Positions 53,282 through 63,130 of a stretch of 64,000 nt of DNA are shown here, in pieces. The stretch's first letter is position 1. The number at the start of each line of letters is the position of its first letter. Both the position numbers and the translations under genes were made by a program. The stretch is taken from the NCBI GenBank assembly GCA_035551355.1, contig DASZNF010000086.1, positions 33,425 to 97,424 of the forward strand. The letters run 5' to 3'. The DNA is from DATATV01 sp035551355. GTDB lineage: Bacteria; Actinomycetota; Actinomycetes; Mycobacteriales; Pseudonocardiaceae. The notes under the pieces are model-generated. The model was given only the letters and a program-made list of their open reading frames with translations. It did not search any database and was not told the origin of the DNA.

Positions 53282-53530
53282 TCAGGGACGGGATTGATCC
53301 CGGGCTGCCGCCGGGACGTCTCCTGCCGCCTGCACCGTGCCCGACGGCGTGTCCGAGCCGGTGAAACAGCCGCCCACCAGCACGTTCGCACTGCCGTCGC
53401 GCACGTAGTGGCTCGGCGTGGCGCAGCCCGTCTGCTCGACGGTGAACACCGCGACACCGGCCAGTGCGGCGGCGGCCAGTACGCCGCCGACCAAGGGAAG
53501 CACTCCGGTGGCGCGGGTGACGAGCGCCAT
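53282..53530 (-). CDS. Small single-pass membrane or secreted Cys protein
   Basis: 82-residue protein. ATG 53530 follows GGGAGGT by 4-5 bases. One hydrophobic segment (GVLPLVGGVLAAAALAGVAVF) is followed by a short external part with two cysteines (VEQTGCATPSHYVRDG and VLVGGCFTGSD) that could form a disulfide. I recognise no family. The good ribosome binding site and coding bias support it as real. It sits between the metB terminator and the divergent ilvA gene. Confidence 0.65.
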   Translation of the reverse strand: MALVTRATGVLPLVGGVLAAAALAGVAVFTVEQTGCATPSHYVRDGSANVLVGGCFTGSDTPSGTVQAAGDVPAAARDQSRP

Positions 53531-53725
53531 GCGACCTCCCGACAATAACTACTTCGACAAGTGTGGATGCGGCGATGCGGGGTCAGCTGGACCGGCTCCA
53601 CCGCGACTTCGAGGGTACCGGTACTCGCACGCCCAGGGCGAGGCAACCGGACGCACCCGCCGAGTATTCGTTCACCGGTCGATGCCGCGTTCACCGGCGG
53701 CCGCCTGACCTGGCAGGATCGCGCC

Positions 53726-54988
53726 ATGACCGGCGGGCGAGGCAGCGAGGAGCGGGCAGCGGGCGGGGAATTGGTCGACCTGGACCGCATCCGGGCCGCG
53801 CGCGAGCTGCTGGACGGCGTGATCACCCGGACCCCGATGGAACTGTCCAGGGTGCTGGCCGACCTGGTCGGCGCCGAGGTGTACCTCAAGTGCGAGAACC
53901 TGCAGCGCACCGGCTCGTTCAAGGTGCGCGGCGCATACGTGCGCATCCAGCGGCTCTCGCCGCAGGAACGGGCCCGGGGAGTGGTGGCGGCCAGCGCCGG
54001 CAACCACGCGCAGGGCGTGGCGCTGGCCGCCACCATGCTGGACGCCAAGTCCACGGTGTTCATGCCGGTCGGGGTGCCGCTGCCCAAGCTGGCCGCGACC
54101 CGCGCCTACGGCGCCCAGGTGTACCTGCACGGCACGGTGATCGAGGAGACCCTGGCCGAGGCCATCGAGTACGCCGAGCGCAGCGGAGCGGTGTTCATCC
54201 ACCCGTTCGACCACCCGGACATCATCGCCGGCCAGGGCACTCTCGGCCTGGAGATCCTGGAGCAGCTGCCGGCCGCGGCCACCGTACTGGTGCCTGCGGG
54301 CGGCGGCGGCCTGGTCGGCGGGGTGGCCGCGGCGATCAAGGCCACCCGGCCGGACGTGCGGGTGGTCGGCGTGCAGGCCGAACAGGCCGCGGCCTTCCCG
54401 CCCGCGCTGGCCGCGGGCAAGCCGGTCCGGCTGGCCCAGATGCACACCATGGCCGACGGCATCGCGGTCGGACTGCCCGGCGAGCTGACCTTCCGGCACG
54501 TGGCCGAGCTGGTCGACGAGGTGGTCACGGTGTCCGAGGAGTCGTTGTCCCGGGCCGTGCTGCTGTGCCTGGAGCGGGCCAAGCAGGTGGTCGAACCGGC
54601 CGGTGCGGTGTCCGTGGCGGCGTTGTTGCAGTACCCGCGGCGGTGGTCCGGCCCGGTGGTCGCGGTGCTCTCCGGTGGCAATGTGGACCCGCTGCTGTTG
54701 TTGCAGATCATCCAGCACGGCATGACCGCGGGCGGCCGGTACCTGGCGCTGCGGCTGCGCATGCCCGACCGGCCCGGCTCGCTGGCCAAACTGCTCACCC
54801 TGGTCGGCGACCTGGGCGCGAACGTGATCGACGTGGAGCACTCGCGGATTTCCGGTGCGCTGCGCCTGGGCGAGGTGGACGTGGCGCTGAACCTGGAGAC
54901 CCGGGGGCCGGAGCACCGCACCAAGGTCACCGAGGCGCTGGAGGCGGCGGGCTACCTGGATCTGGCCGGCCCGCAGCCGCCCGCCTGA
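53726..54988 (+). CDS. ilvA: Threonine ammonia-lyase (threonine dehydratase)
   Basis: PLP enzyme deaminating threonine to 2-oxobutanoate, first step of isoleucine synthesis or threonine catabolism. About 420 residues. PLP Lys is K66 in RTGSFKVRGAYVRI; also VVAASAGNHAQGVALAA, VLVPAGGGGLVGGVAAAIKA and VVAVLSGGNVDPL. One C-terminal ACT-type domain (about 335-415, LRLRMPDRPGSLAKLLTLVG) indicates allosteric control and resembles the single-ACT catabolic type. ATG 53726 chosen. It is absent from this position in mycobacteria, forming an inserted block with hppD and its regulator. Confidence 0.92.
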   Translation: MTGGRGSEERAAGGELVDLDRIRAARELLDGVITRTPMELSRVLADLVGAEVYLKCENLQRTGSFKVRGAYVRIQRLSPQERARGVVAASAGNHAQGVALAATMLDAKSTVFMPVGVPLPKLAATRAYGAQVYLHGTVIEETLAEAIEYAERSGAVFIHPFDHPDIIAGQGTLGLEILEQLPAAATVLVPAGGGGLVGGVAAAIKATRPDVRVVGVQAEQAAAFPPALAAGKPVRLAQMHTMADGIAVGLPGELTFRHVAELVDEVVTVSEESLSRAVLLCLERAKQVVEPAGAVSVAALLQYPRRWSGPVVAVLSGGNVDPLLLLQIIQHGMTAGGRYLALRLRMPDRPGSLAKLLTLVGDLGANVIDVEHSRISGALRLGEVDVALNLETRGPEHRTKVTEALEAAGYLDLAGPQPPA

Positions 54989-55119
54989 CGCGAGAGGTGC
55001 CTCGGAGCGACTTCTCCGAGGCACCTCCACCCTCGCCGCCCAGGCGGACGCCGCAAGGTCGAACCGAACGAGACGACAAGGCCACGCGGCGGCGAAACGA
55101 AACGCCGCGCGGCCGGGTT

Positions 55120-56286
55120 TCACAGGTTGCCGCGCAGCTCCTGCTCCCGCTCGATCGCCTCGAACAGGGCCTTGAAGTTGCCCTTGCCGAAGCCGAGCGA
55201 CCCGTGCCGCTCGATCAGTTCGTAGAACACCGTGGGCCGGTCGCCGATCGGCTTGGTGAAGATCTGCAGCAGGTACCCGTCCTCGTCCCGGTCGACCAGG
55301 ATCTTGCGGGCCTGCAGCTCCTCGACCGGCACCCGCACCTGGCCGATCCGCTCGCGCAGCTCGGGGTCGTTGTAGTACGAGTCGGGCGTGTCCAGGAACT
55401 CCACCCCGGCCGCCCGCATGGCGTCCACGGTGGCCAGGATGTCGCCGGTGGCCAGCGCGATGTGCTGGCAGCCCGCGCCACCGTAGAACTCCAGGTACTC
55501 GTCGATCTGCGACTTGCGCTTGCTCACCGCGGGCTCGTTGAGCGGGAACTTCACCCGGTGGTTGCCGCACGACACGACCTTGCTCATCAGCGCCGAGTAG
55601 TCGGTGGCGATGTCGTCGCCGATGAACTCCGCCATGTTCACGAAGCCCATCACCCGGTGGTACCACTGCACCCAGTAGTCCATCTTGCCCAGCTCGACGT
55701 TGCCGACGCAGTGGTCGACGGCCTGGAACAGGCGCTTGCGCGGGGTGTCGGTCATCGCCTGGTAGCCGGGCAGGTAGGGGCCGTCGTAGCGGCTGCGGTC
55801 GATCAGCGTGTGCCGGGTCTCGCCGTAGGTGGCCAGCGCGGCCATCCGCACGGTGCCGTGCTCGTCGCTGACGTCGTGCGGCTGCGCCAGCACCGTGGCG
55901 CCGTTGGCCCGGGCGTGCTCGACGCACCGGTCCACGTCCAGCACCTCCATGGCCAGGTCGACCACGCCGTCGCCGTGCCGGCGGTGGTGGTCCAGCAGCG
56001 GGCTGTCCGGCCGCACGCCGCCGTTGATCACGAACCGGGCCGAGCCGGACTCCAGCACGTACGACTTGTGGTCGCGGTTGCCGTTCTCCGGCCCCGAGTA
56101 GGCGACCAGGCGCATGCCGAAGGCCATCCGGTAGAACCAGGCGGTCTGGGTCGCGTTGCCGGCCACGAAGACCACAGCGTCCATGGTCCGCACCGGGAAC
56201 GGGTCCTTCGTCGCGTCGTAGTCCACCAGCCCGACGAGCTGCTTCAGCTGGTCCAGGCTGACGTCATCACCCAGGGTGTTGGTCAT
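55120..56286 (-). CDS. hppD: 4-hydroxyphenylpyruvate dioxygenase
   Basis: Non-haem Fe(II) dioxygenase of 388 residues converting 4-hydroxyphenylpyruvate to homogentisate in tyrosine degradation. The two vicinal-oxygen-chelate domains are clear; iron ligands are His in FQAVDHCVGNVEL, His in GAGCQHIALATGD and Glu in TVFYELIERHGSLGFG. ATG 56286 chosen. It is divergent from an Lrp/AsnC-family gene, with two matching 17-bp sites between them. No other homogentisate-pathway gene is in the window. Confidence 0.95.
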   Translation of the reverse strand: MTNTLGDDVSLDQLKQLVGLVDYDATKDPFPVRTMDAVVFVAGNATQTAWFYRMAFGMRLVAYSGPENGNRDHKSYVLESGSARFVINGGVRPDSPLLDHHRRHGDGVVDLAMEVLDVDRCVEHARANGATVLAQPHDVSDEHGTVRMAALATYGETRHTLIDRSRYDGPYLPGYQAMTDTPRKRLFQAVDHCVGNVELGKMDYWVQWYHRVMGFVNMAEFIGDDIATDYSALMSKVVSCGNHRVKFPLNEPAVSKRKSQIDEYLEFYGGAGCQHIALATGDILATVDAMRAAGVEFLDTPDSYYNDPELRERIGQVRVPVEELQARKILVDRDEDGYLLQIFTKPIGDRPTVFYELIERHGSLGFGKGNFKALFEAIEREQELRGNL

Positions 56287-56337
56287 GCGAACCAGGGTGC
56301 GGCGGTCAGGCAAGATGAGCAAGAGTCAGCAAAAATA

Positions 56338-56354
56338 CTGGACAAGCTGACCAG
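56338..56354. promoter_or_regulatory. Operator copy 1, hppD/Lrp region
   Basis: CTGGACAAGCTGACCAG, an imperfect palindrome (CTGG...CCAG). Its start is 42 bases from that of copy 2, about four helical turns. Confidence 0.65.
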
Positions 56355-56379
56355 TCAAGCAGGCGATGCATGCGACAGG

Positions 56380-56396
56380 TTGGACAGTCTGACCAG
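56380..56396. promoter_or_regulatory. Operator copy 2, hppD/Lrp region
   Basis: TTGGACAGTCTGACCAG, identical to copy 1 at 14 of 17 positions, 20 bases upstream of the regulator's likely ATG. Confidence 0.65.
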
Positions 56397-56416
56397 CGAA
56401 TCGTGAGGTGCCCGCC

Positions 56417-56938
56417 ATGCCCGCCATGCCCGCAGAACCGCCGCCTGGCCAGCCCGAGCCCGAGGCGGACGTGCTGGACGCCCTGGACGCACGGCTTCTG
56501 CTGCTGCTCACCGACGAGCCGCGGCTGGGTGTGCTGGAGTGCTCCCGGCGGCTGGGCGTGGCCCGCGGCACGGTTCAGGCGCGGCTGGACAAACTCCTCA
56601 CGCGGGGCGTGCTCGGCGGCTTTCCGCCCGCGCTGGACCTGGCCGCGATGGGCTATGGGCTGACCGCGTTCGCGGTGCTGGAGATCGCTCAGGGGCGGCG
56701 AGCCGAGGTGGCCGCGCGGCTGGCCGCCATCGACGAGGTGTGCGAGGTGCACGCCACCACCGGCCAGGGTGATCTGCTGGTCCGGCTGGTGGCCCGGTCG
56801 AACGCGGATCTCCAGCGGGTGATCGACGAGATCGTGGACGTGGCCGAGGTCCATCGGCTGGCCACGTCCATCGCGCTCTCGACCCCCGTCCCACCCCGGG
56901 TGCGCCCGCTGCTGGAGCGCCTGATCAGCCGTGACTAA
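56417..56938 (+). CDS. Lrp/AsnC-family transcriptional regulator
   Basis: Feast/famine-type regulator of about 173 residues: winged helix (ALDARLLLLLTDEPRLGVLE, CSRRLGVARGTVQARLDKLL, TRGVLGGFPP) and a RAM/AsnC ligand-binding domain (TAFAVLEIAQGRRAEVAARL, VCEVHATTGQGDLLVRLVAR). ATG 56417 is preferred over GTG 56408 because GAGG at 56405-56408 then serves as ribosome binding site. Divergence from hppD and the paired operators indicate it controls tyrosine catabolism, perhaps with tyrosine or a derivative as ligand (inferred). Confidence 0.9.
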   Translation: MPAMPAEPPPGQPEPEADVLDALDARLLLLLTDEPRLGVLECSRRLGVARGTVQARLDKLLTRGVLGGFPPALDLAAMGYGLTAFAVLEIAQGRRAEVAARLAAIDEVCEVHATTGQGDLLVRLVARSNADLQRVIDEIVDVAEVHRLATSIALSTPVPPRVRPLLERLISRD

Positions 56939-56965
56939 CCGGGTGCGCCATTGCGGCGCACCCGG
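56939..56965. terminator. Bidirectional hairpin between Lrp and greA genes
   Basis: CCGGGTGCGCC (56939-56949) and GGCGCACCCGG (56955-56965), perfect 11-bp stem, 5-base loop, between convergent stops. Confidence 0.75.
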
Positions 56966-56985
56966 GCGGGACGGTGGGTTTTCGC

Positions 56986-57480
56986 TCAGTCGTGGTAGGG
57001 CACGGCCTTGACCAGGGTGACCTTCTGTGCCGAACCATTCGGCAGGTTGTATTCCCTGGTCTCGTTCACCTTGGCGCCCATCAGCGCGTCGCCCAGCGGC
57101 GAATTCGGCGAGTACACCTCGAGGTCCCCGTGCGCGCCTTCCTCCCGGTTGGCGAGCAGGAACTTCTCGGTGTCGTCGTCACCCTCGTAACGGACCGTGA
57201 GAACCATGCCCGGCGCGGCAACACCCTCGGTGGTCGGCGCGACACCCACTTTGGCGGCCCGCAGCAGCTCCTGCAGCTGCCGGATGCGTGCCTCCTGCTG
57301 GCCCTGCTCCTCGCGAGCGGCGTGGTATCCACCGTTCTCCTTGAGGTCACCCTCTTCGCGGCGGGCGTTGATCTCCGCGGCCATGACCTTGCGATTCGCA
57401 ACCAGCTCGTCCAGTTCGTGCTTGAGCCGGTCGTAGGCCTCCTGGGTCAGCCAGGCCACCTGGGTATCGGTCACGGTCAT
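56986..57480 (-). CDS. greA: Transcription elongation factor GreA
   Basis: Secondary-channel factor of about 164 residues that stimulates transcript cleavage by backtracked RNA polymerase. N-terminal coiled coil with the acidic tip region INARREEGDLKENGGYHAAR (Asp and Glu catalytic pair), then the FKBP-like C-terminal domain (VLTVRYEGDDDTEKFLL, YSPNSPLGDALMGAKVNE). ATG 57480 follows GAGGAG closely. Syntenic with Rv1080c. Confidence 0.96.
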   Translation of the reverse strand: MTVTDTQVAWLTQEAYDRLKHELDELVANRKVMAAEINARREEGDLKENGGYHAAREEQGQQEARIRQLQELLRAAKVGVAPTTEGVAAPGMVLTVRYEGDDDTEKFLLANREEGAHGDLEVYSPNSPLGDALMGAKVNETREYNLPNGSAQKVTLVKAVPYHD

Positions 57481-57551
57481 CAACTCCTCGATTCCAGCCA
57501 GGCCCGAGTTACGGGCTGGTTGTCCCGGCCCGTGGGCCTGGAACGGAAAAA

Positions 57552-57573
57552 CACGGCCCGCATCGGGGCCGTG
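57552..57573 (-). terminator. Intrinsic terminator of the DUF4307 gene
   Basis: CACGGCCC (57552-57559) and GGGCCGTG (57566-57573) with a 6-base loop; on the minus strand it is followed by TTTTT, a classical intrinsic terminator. Confidence 0.8.
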
Positions 57574-57649
57574 CCGCTAACCGAGGGTAGCACGATCCGG
57601 CAGTGCCAGCAGAAACATTTTCGCTGACCTGCGATGGAATATCCCCTGT

Positions 57650-58087
57650 TCACCCGCTTGGCGGCATGGATTTGGTCAGATACGTGGGAACCTGGTAAGA
57701 GCAGCCGTAGAACTCGACTGTGGTCGCTCGTTTAACTGTTCTCAACTGGCCGCTGAGTTGAATAGTCGTCTCACTTGGTGGGATATAGAGCTCACTGCGG
57801 GCCACCTCGGAACCGTCCGCGGCCAGCGCGTAGGCGATGCAGTCGGCCGCCTGGCCGGGATGATCCCGGTTCACCGTGTACCCGAAGTCGATCTGCTGGT
57901 CGCCGACCACCTGGTAGCTGCTGACCTCCGGGTCGATCGGCGTCGCGCCGAGGTTCTCGTACCCGACGTAGGCGACGACCAAGCCGGCGAGGATGAAAGC
58001 GCCCAGCAGCGACCAGTACACCCACCGCCGCCGGCCCTTCGGCTTCGGCGAGCTGTACCGGCCAACCGGTAGCTCCCGCACCGCCAT
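57650..58087 (-). CDS. DUF4307 membrane protein (Rv1081c-like)
   Basis: Small single-pass membrane protein of about 145 residues: basic cytoplasmic tail (RYSSPKPKGRRRWVYWS), one membrane segment (LLGAFILAGLVVAYVGYENL), then an external beta-rich domain (SYQVVGDQQIDFGYTVNRDH, ADCIAYALAADGSEVARSEL, FYGCSYQVPTYL) with two cysteines. ATG 58087 with AGGAGGG upstream is preferred to GTG 58135. Function unknown; next to mca and greA in mycobacteria too. Confidence 0.88.
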   Translation of the reverse strand: MAVRELPVGRYSSPKPKGRRRWVYWSLLGAFILAGLVVAYVGYENLGATPIDPEVSSYQVVGDQQIDFGYTVNRDHPGQAADCIAYALAADGSEVARSELYIPPSETTIQLSGQLRTVKRATTVEFYGCSYQVPTYLTKSMPPSG

Positions 58088-58264
58088 CGCCTCGCCCTCC
58101 TGTAGCCCGGTTTCCGACCGCGTCCGCTCGGCCACCCGCCCGCCGGGGATTGTCGGACCGACGGGAACAATGGAGGCCGAACCTCACGTTGAGTATTGCC
58201 GACGGGGTCCGGCCCTCATACGGGCGGCCCATCTGATGTCACAAGCAGGAGGGACTCCGCCGCC

Positions 58265-59146
58265 ATGGCCGAGAAGCTGCGTCTGATGTCCGTGCACGCC
58301 CATCCGGACGACGAGTCGAGCAAGGGTGCGGCGACGTTGGCCCGCTACGTTTCCGAAGGTCACGAGGTCATGGTGGTCACCTGCACCGGGGGCGAGCGGG
58401 GCAGCATCCTCAACCCGGCGATGGACAAACCCGGCGTGCTGGACCGCATGAGCGAGATCAGAGTCGAGGAGATGGACCGGGCGGCCAAGATCCTGGGTGT
58501 CCGGCATCACTGGCTGGGCTACGTGGATTCCGGCCTGCCCGAGGGCGACCCGAAGCCGCCGCTGCCGGAGGGCTGCTTCGCGCTGGTGCCGCTTGAGGAG
58601 TCGGCCGGCAAGCTGGTCGAGCTGATCCGCGAGTTCCGCCCGCACGTGCTGATCACCTACGACGAGAACGGCGGCTACCCGCACCCGGACCACATCCGCT
58701 GCCACGAGGTGTCGGCCGCGGCGTTCGACGCGGCCGGGGACCCGGAGCAGTACCCGGAGGCCGGCCAGCCCTGGCAGGTGCTCAAGATGTACTACTCGCA
58801 CGGCTTCTCCCGCGCCAAGATGCAGGCGATGCACGAAGGAATGCTGGCCCGGGGCATGGAATCGCCCTATCAGGAGTGGCTGGACAAATGGGACCCCGAC
58901 CGCCCGGACCCGATGGCCCGGGTCACCACCCGGGTACAGTGCGCTGACTGGTTCGAGGTCCGGGACGCGGCGCTGATGGCGCACGCCACGCAGATCGACC
59001 CCAACAGCCGGTGGTTCTTCGTCCCGCTGGACATCCAGCGCGAGGTGTGGCCGACCGAGGAGTACGAACTGGCCCGTTCCCTGGTGGACACCACCCTGCC
59101 GGAGGACGATTTGTTCACCGGGGTGACGGAGAAGGTGACGGTATGA
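58265..59146 (+). CDS. mca: Mycothiol S-conjugate amidase
   Basis: Zinc amidase of about 293 residues that splits mycothiol-toxin conjugates into a mercapturic acid and GlcN-Ins, a detoxification step restricted to mycothiol-making actinomycetes. Zinc-site motif HAHPDDESSKGAAT (H13, D16) and YPHPDHIRCHEV. Also VVTCTGGERGSILNP and the C-terminal AHATQIDPNSRWFFVPL, which distinguishes Mca from the related deacetylase MshB. ATG 58265, with AGGAGGGA upstream. Syntenic with Rv1082. Confidence 0.94.
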   Translation: MAEKLRLMSVHAHPDDESSKGAATLARYVSEGHEVMVVTCTGGERGSILNPAMDKPGVLDRMSEIRVEEMDRAAKILGVRHHWLGYVDSGLPEGDPKPPLPEGCFALVPLEESAGKLVELIREFRPHVLITYDENGGYPHPDHIRCHEVSAAAFDAAGDPEQYPEAGQPWQVLKMYYSHGFSRAKMQAMHEGMLARGMESPYQEWLDKWDPDRPDPMARVTTRVQCADWFEVRDAALMAHATQIDPNSRWFFVPLDIQREVWPTEEYELARSLVDTTLPEDDLFTGVTEKVTV

Positions 59147-59165
59147 CTGGCAGGGTGATCGCGGC

Positions 59166-59564
59166 ATGGTGACCATGGCGGTAGCCGCCGGGCTCAACCT
59201 GGCGGCGGGCACGACGAACAACAACCAGGGCGGCCAGGGCCAGGAGTTCGGCTCGGCCTCGCCGATCGCCCTGGTGCTGCTGATCGTGCTGCTGGTCGCG
59301 GTGGGCTTCCTGATCCGGTCGATGAGCAAGCATCTCAAGAAGGTGCCGGCCACGTTCGACCCGGAGGAGCAACTGGCCCTGGACAAGGCCAACGCCCCGG
59401 CCGAACCGGAGGACCCGGCGCAGCTGCCGGAGCCGGCCGAGGACACCAATGCCGAGGACGCCAAGGCCGAGGTCGCCAAGGCCACGGAAAGCGCCGGCTC
59501 GAAGTCGACCGATGCCAAGGCCACGGAGAGCGCGGGCTCGTCGAAGTCGACCGGCGAGAAATAG
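59166..59564 (+). CDS. Small membrane protein with acidic/Ala-rich tail (Rv1083-like)
   Basis: 132-residue single-pass membrane protein: short external N-terminus (GTTNNNQGGQGQEFGSAS), one segment (PIALVLLIVLLVAVGFLIRS), a conserved MSKHLKKVPATFDP motif, and a disordered Ala/Glu/Lys/Ser tail with a repeated (D/V)AKATESAG(S). It follows mca by 19 bases, as Rv1083 does. Function unknown. ATG 59175 is an alternative start. Confidence 0.85.
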   Translation: MVTMAVAAGLNLAAGTTNNNQGGQGQEFGSASPIALVLLIVLLVAVGFLIRSMSKHLKKVPATFDPEEQLALDKANAPAEPEDPAQLPEPAEDTNAEDAKAEVAKATESAGSKSTDAKATESAGSSKSTGEK

Positions 59565-59577
59565 TCCGGAGCGCGCC

Positions 59578-60267
59578 TCAGCCCAGGTGCCTGCGACGGA
59601 CCGAGCTGAGCCAGTCCTGCACGGTCCCGGTGTCCGGCGTGACCGGTAGCGGCGACCGCAGCACCGCCTCGGCGCTGCGGTCGCGCAGCGATTCCACCCA
59701 GCTGCTGGCGTCCGACCAGGCCATGTCCCCGGCCCGCACGGCCAGCAGTTCGTCCCGGTACTTGGACACGTCGGCGACGAGTTCGCCGGTGCGCAACAGG
59801 TGCTCGCACCCGATCAGCAGCCGGATCACCTCGGCGACCTGCCGCCAACGCGGCGTGCCGCCCCCGGCCATGGCCGCCGACGCGCGCGCGAACTCGGTGG
59901 CCGTGGCCCGCCGGTAGGCGTCCGCGGCGCGCTGGGACAACAAGGCGGGCAGCAGCGCGCGCAGCTCCTCGCCCACCTCGGTGCACCGCTGGGTCAGCGG
60001 CGAGCCGAGCGCGTCGAACACGGCCGGATCGGCGGCCAGCCCGAGCGCGCAACAGGTCTCGATCTCCCAGCTCAACGTGTCCACACCGGGCCCGGACACG
60101 CTGGCCGGCGGTTTGTCCAGCCGCCAGAACGACTCGGTCGGCGCCACGTAGACCGCGCGCCGCGGCGGGTCGTCCCCGGGCACCTCCGGGTCGGCCAGCC
60201 CGCAGGCGCCGTCGCCCACGATCACGTCGAGCACGGTGTGCCCGGCCACCAGTTCGTTCTCGTCCAT
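59578..60267 (-). CDS. RlaP-like nucleotidyltransferase, catalytic motif degenerate
   Basis: 229-residue relative of the RlaP branch (PF10127) of DNA-polymerase-beta-type nucleotidyltransferases, a family linked to RNA repair. The framework is kept: RAVYVAPTESFWRLDKPP, LSWEIETCCALGLAADPAVF, LGSPLTQRCTEVGEELRAL, WRQVAEVIRLLIGCEHLLRT and GELVADVSKYRDELLAVRAG. But the expected GS..YGL..SDxDxRG active site reads VGDGACGLADPEVPGDDPPR, losing the Ser and disturbing the acidic pair. It is probably inactive as a nucleotidyltransferase or altered in function. Inserted between the mca and DUF255 genes. Confidence 0.75.
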   Translation of the reverse strand: MDENELVAGHTVLDVIVGDGACGLADPEVPGDDPPRRAVYVAPTESFWRLDKPPASVSGPGVDTLSWEIETCCALGLAADPAVFDALGSPLTQRCTEVGEELRALLPALLSQRAADAYRRATATEFARASAAMAGGGTPRWRQVAEVIRLLIGCEHLLRTGELVADVSKYRDELLAVRAGDMAWSDASSWVESLRDRSAEAVLRSPLPVTPDTGTVQDWLSSVRRRHLG

Positions 60268-60312
60268 CGTGGCCAAGTCTTACCGATGGCACCGACGGGG
60301 AACACTGGTGGC

Positions 60313-62325
<2,013 letters not shown>

Positions 62326-62370
62326 GCTTCTCCTGGAAGCGAACACGCTGGACAAGGCCGGGTTCCGGCG

Positions 62371-62407
62371 TAGCGTTGGTTACAACGTAATCATGTAATC
62401 AACGTTG
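62371..62407 (+). promoter_or_regulatory. Operator/promoter region of the next gene
   Basis: TAGCGTTGGTTACAACGT (62371-62388) repeats the element at 50298-50315. It overlaps a second inverted repeat, CAACGT...ACGTTG (62383-62407), so the start region carries nested dyads ideal for a dimeric repressor. Confidence 0.55.
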
Positions 62408-62416
62408 GAGGACCTC

Positions 62417-63028
62417 ATGCACGGACGATTCGCGGGAGCGGGCCGGTCCCGCTACGGCTGGCCCGGTCCGGGAGGCGGCCGAGGCCCGAGAGGCCAACGC
62501 GGCCCCCAGGCCGAGTCGCCGCCGACCGACGACGCACCCGCCTGGTTCAGCGGTCGGCTGCCCGACGAGTGGTTCACCGGTGCGCCGGAGATCATCGTCG
62601 ACCGCGAGGAGATCACGGTGATCGGTGAGCTTCCGGCCCTGTCCGAGGAGTTCCCGGACGAGGCCGCCCGCGCCGCGGCCGCCACCGGCCGGATCAGCCG
62701 GTTCCGCGAGCAGACCCGGGACGACCGCATCGAGATCGCCCGGCAGGCCGAGCACCGCTACGGCCGCAAGGTCGCCTGGGGCGCGAAGCTCGGTGACACC
62801 ACGGAGCTGTTCACCACGCTGTCGGTGCCGGTGATGACCAGGTTGCGCCAGCCCGAGCGGCTGATCCTGGACACCCTGGTCGACGCCGGGGTGGCCCGGT
62901 CGCGGTCGGAGGCGCTGGCCTGGGCGGTGCGCCTGGTCGGCGACCACGCCGAAGCCTGGCTGGCCGACCTCCGCGAGGCCATGTCCAAAGTGGACGAGCT
63001 GCGCAAGGAAGGCCCCGACCTGTCCTGA
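62417..63028 (+). CDS. Conserved actinobacterial protein with possible RHH-like segment
   Basis: 203-residue soluble protein. The N-terminus is Gly/Arg/Pro-rich (about 1-40) and could bind nucleic acid. A conserved core follows: WFSGRLPDEWFTGAPEIIVD, REEITVIGELPAL, RIEIARQAEHRYGRKVAWGA, and FTTLSVPVMTRLRQPERLIL. The last part (LDTLVDAGVARSRSEALAWA) resembles a ribbon-helix-helix or similar small DNA-binding fold (inference). ATG 62417 follows GGAGG. It is widely conserved in actinomycetes but has no assigned function. The dyads at its promoter suggest autoregulation. Confidence 0.82.
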   Translation: MHGRFAGAGRSRYGWPGPGGGRGPRGQRGPQAESPPTDDAPAWFSGRLPDEWFTGAPEIIVDREEITVIGELPALSEEFPDEAARAAAATGRISRFREQTRDDRIEIARQAEHRYGRKVAWGAKLGDTTELFTTLSVPVMTRLRQPERLILDTLVDAGVARSRSEALAWAVRLVGDHAEAWLADLREAMSKVDELRKEGPDLS

Positions 63029-63049
63029 CGCCGTGGACCGCCGCTCGTC

Positions 63050-63095
63050 GCGCCGGGAACGGAGCAGGCGAGGCGCCGGGAACGGAGCAGGCGAG
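63050..63095. repeat. 23-bp perfect tandem duplication
   Basis: Copies at 63050-63072 and 63073-63095 are identical, each containing GCGCCGGGAACGGAGCAGG. Lies between the stops of two convergent genes. Confidence 0.9.
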
Positions 63096-63130
63096 CGGCG
63101 AGGGCGGCTCAGCCAAGCGACGAGGATGCC

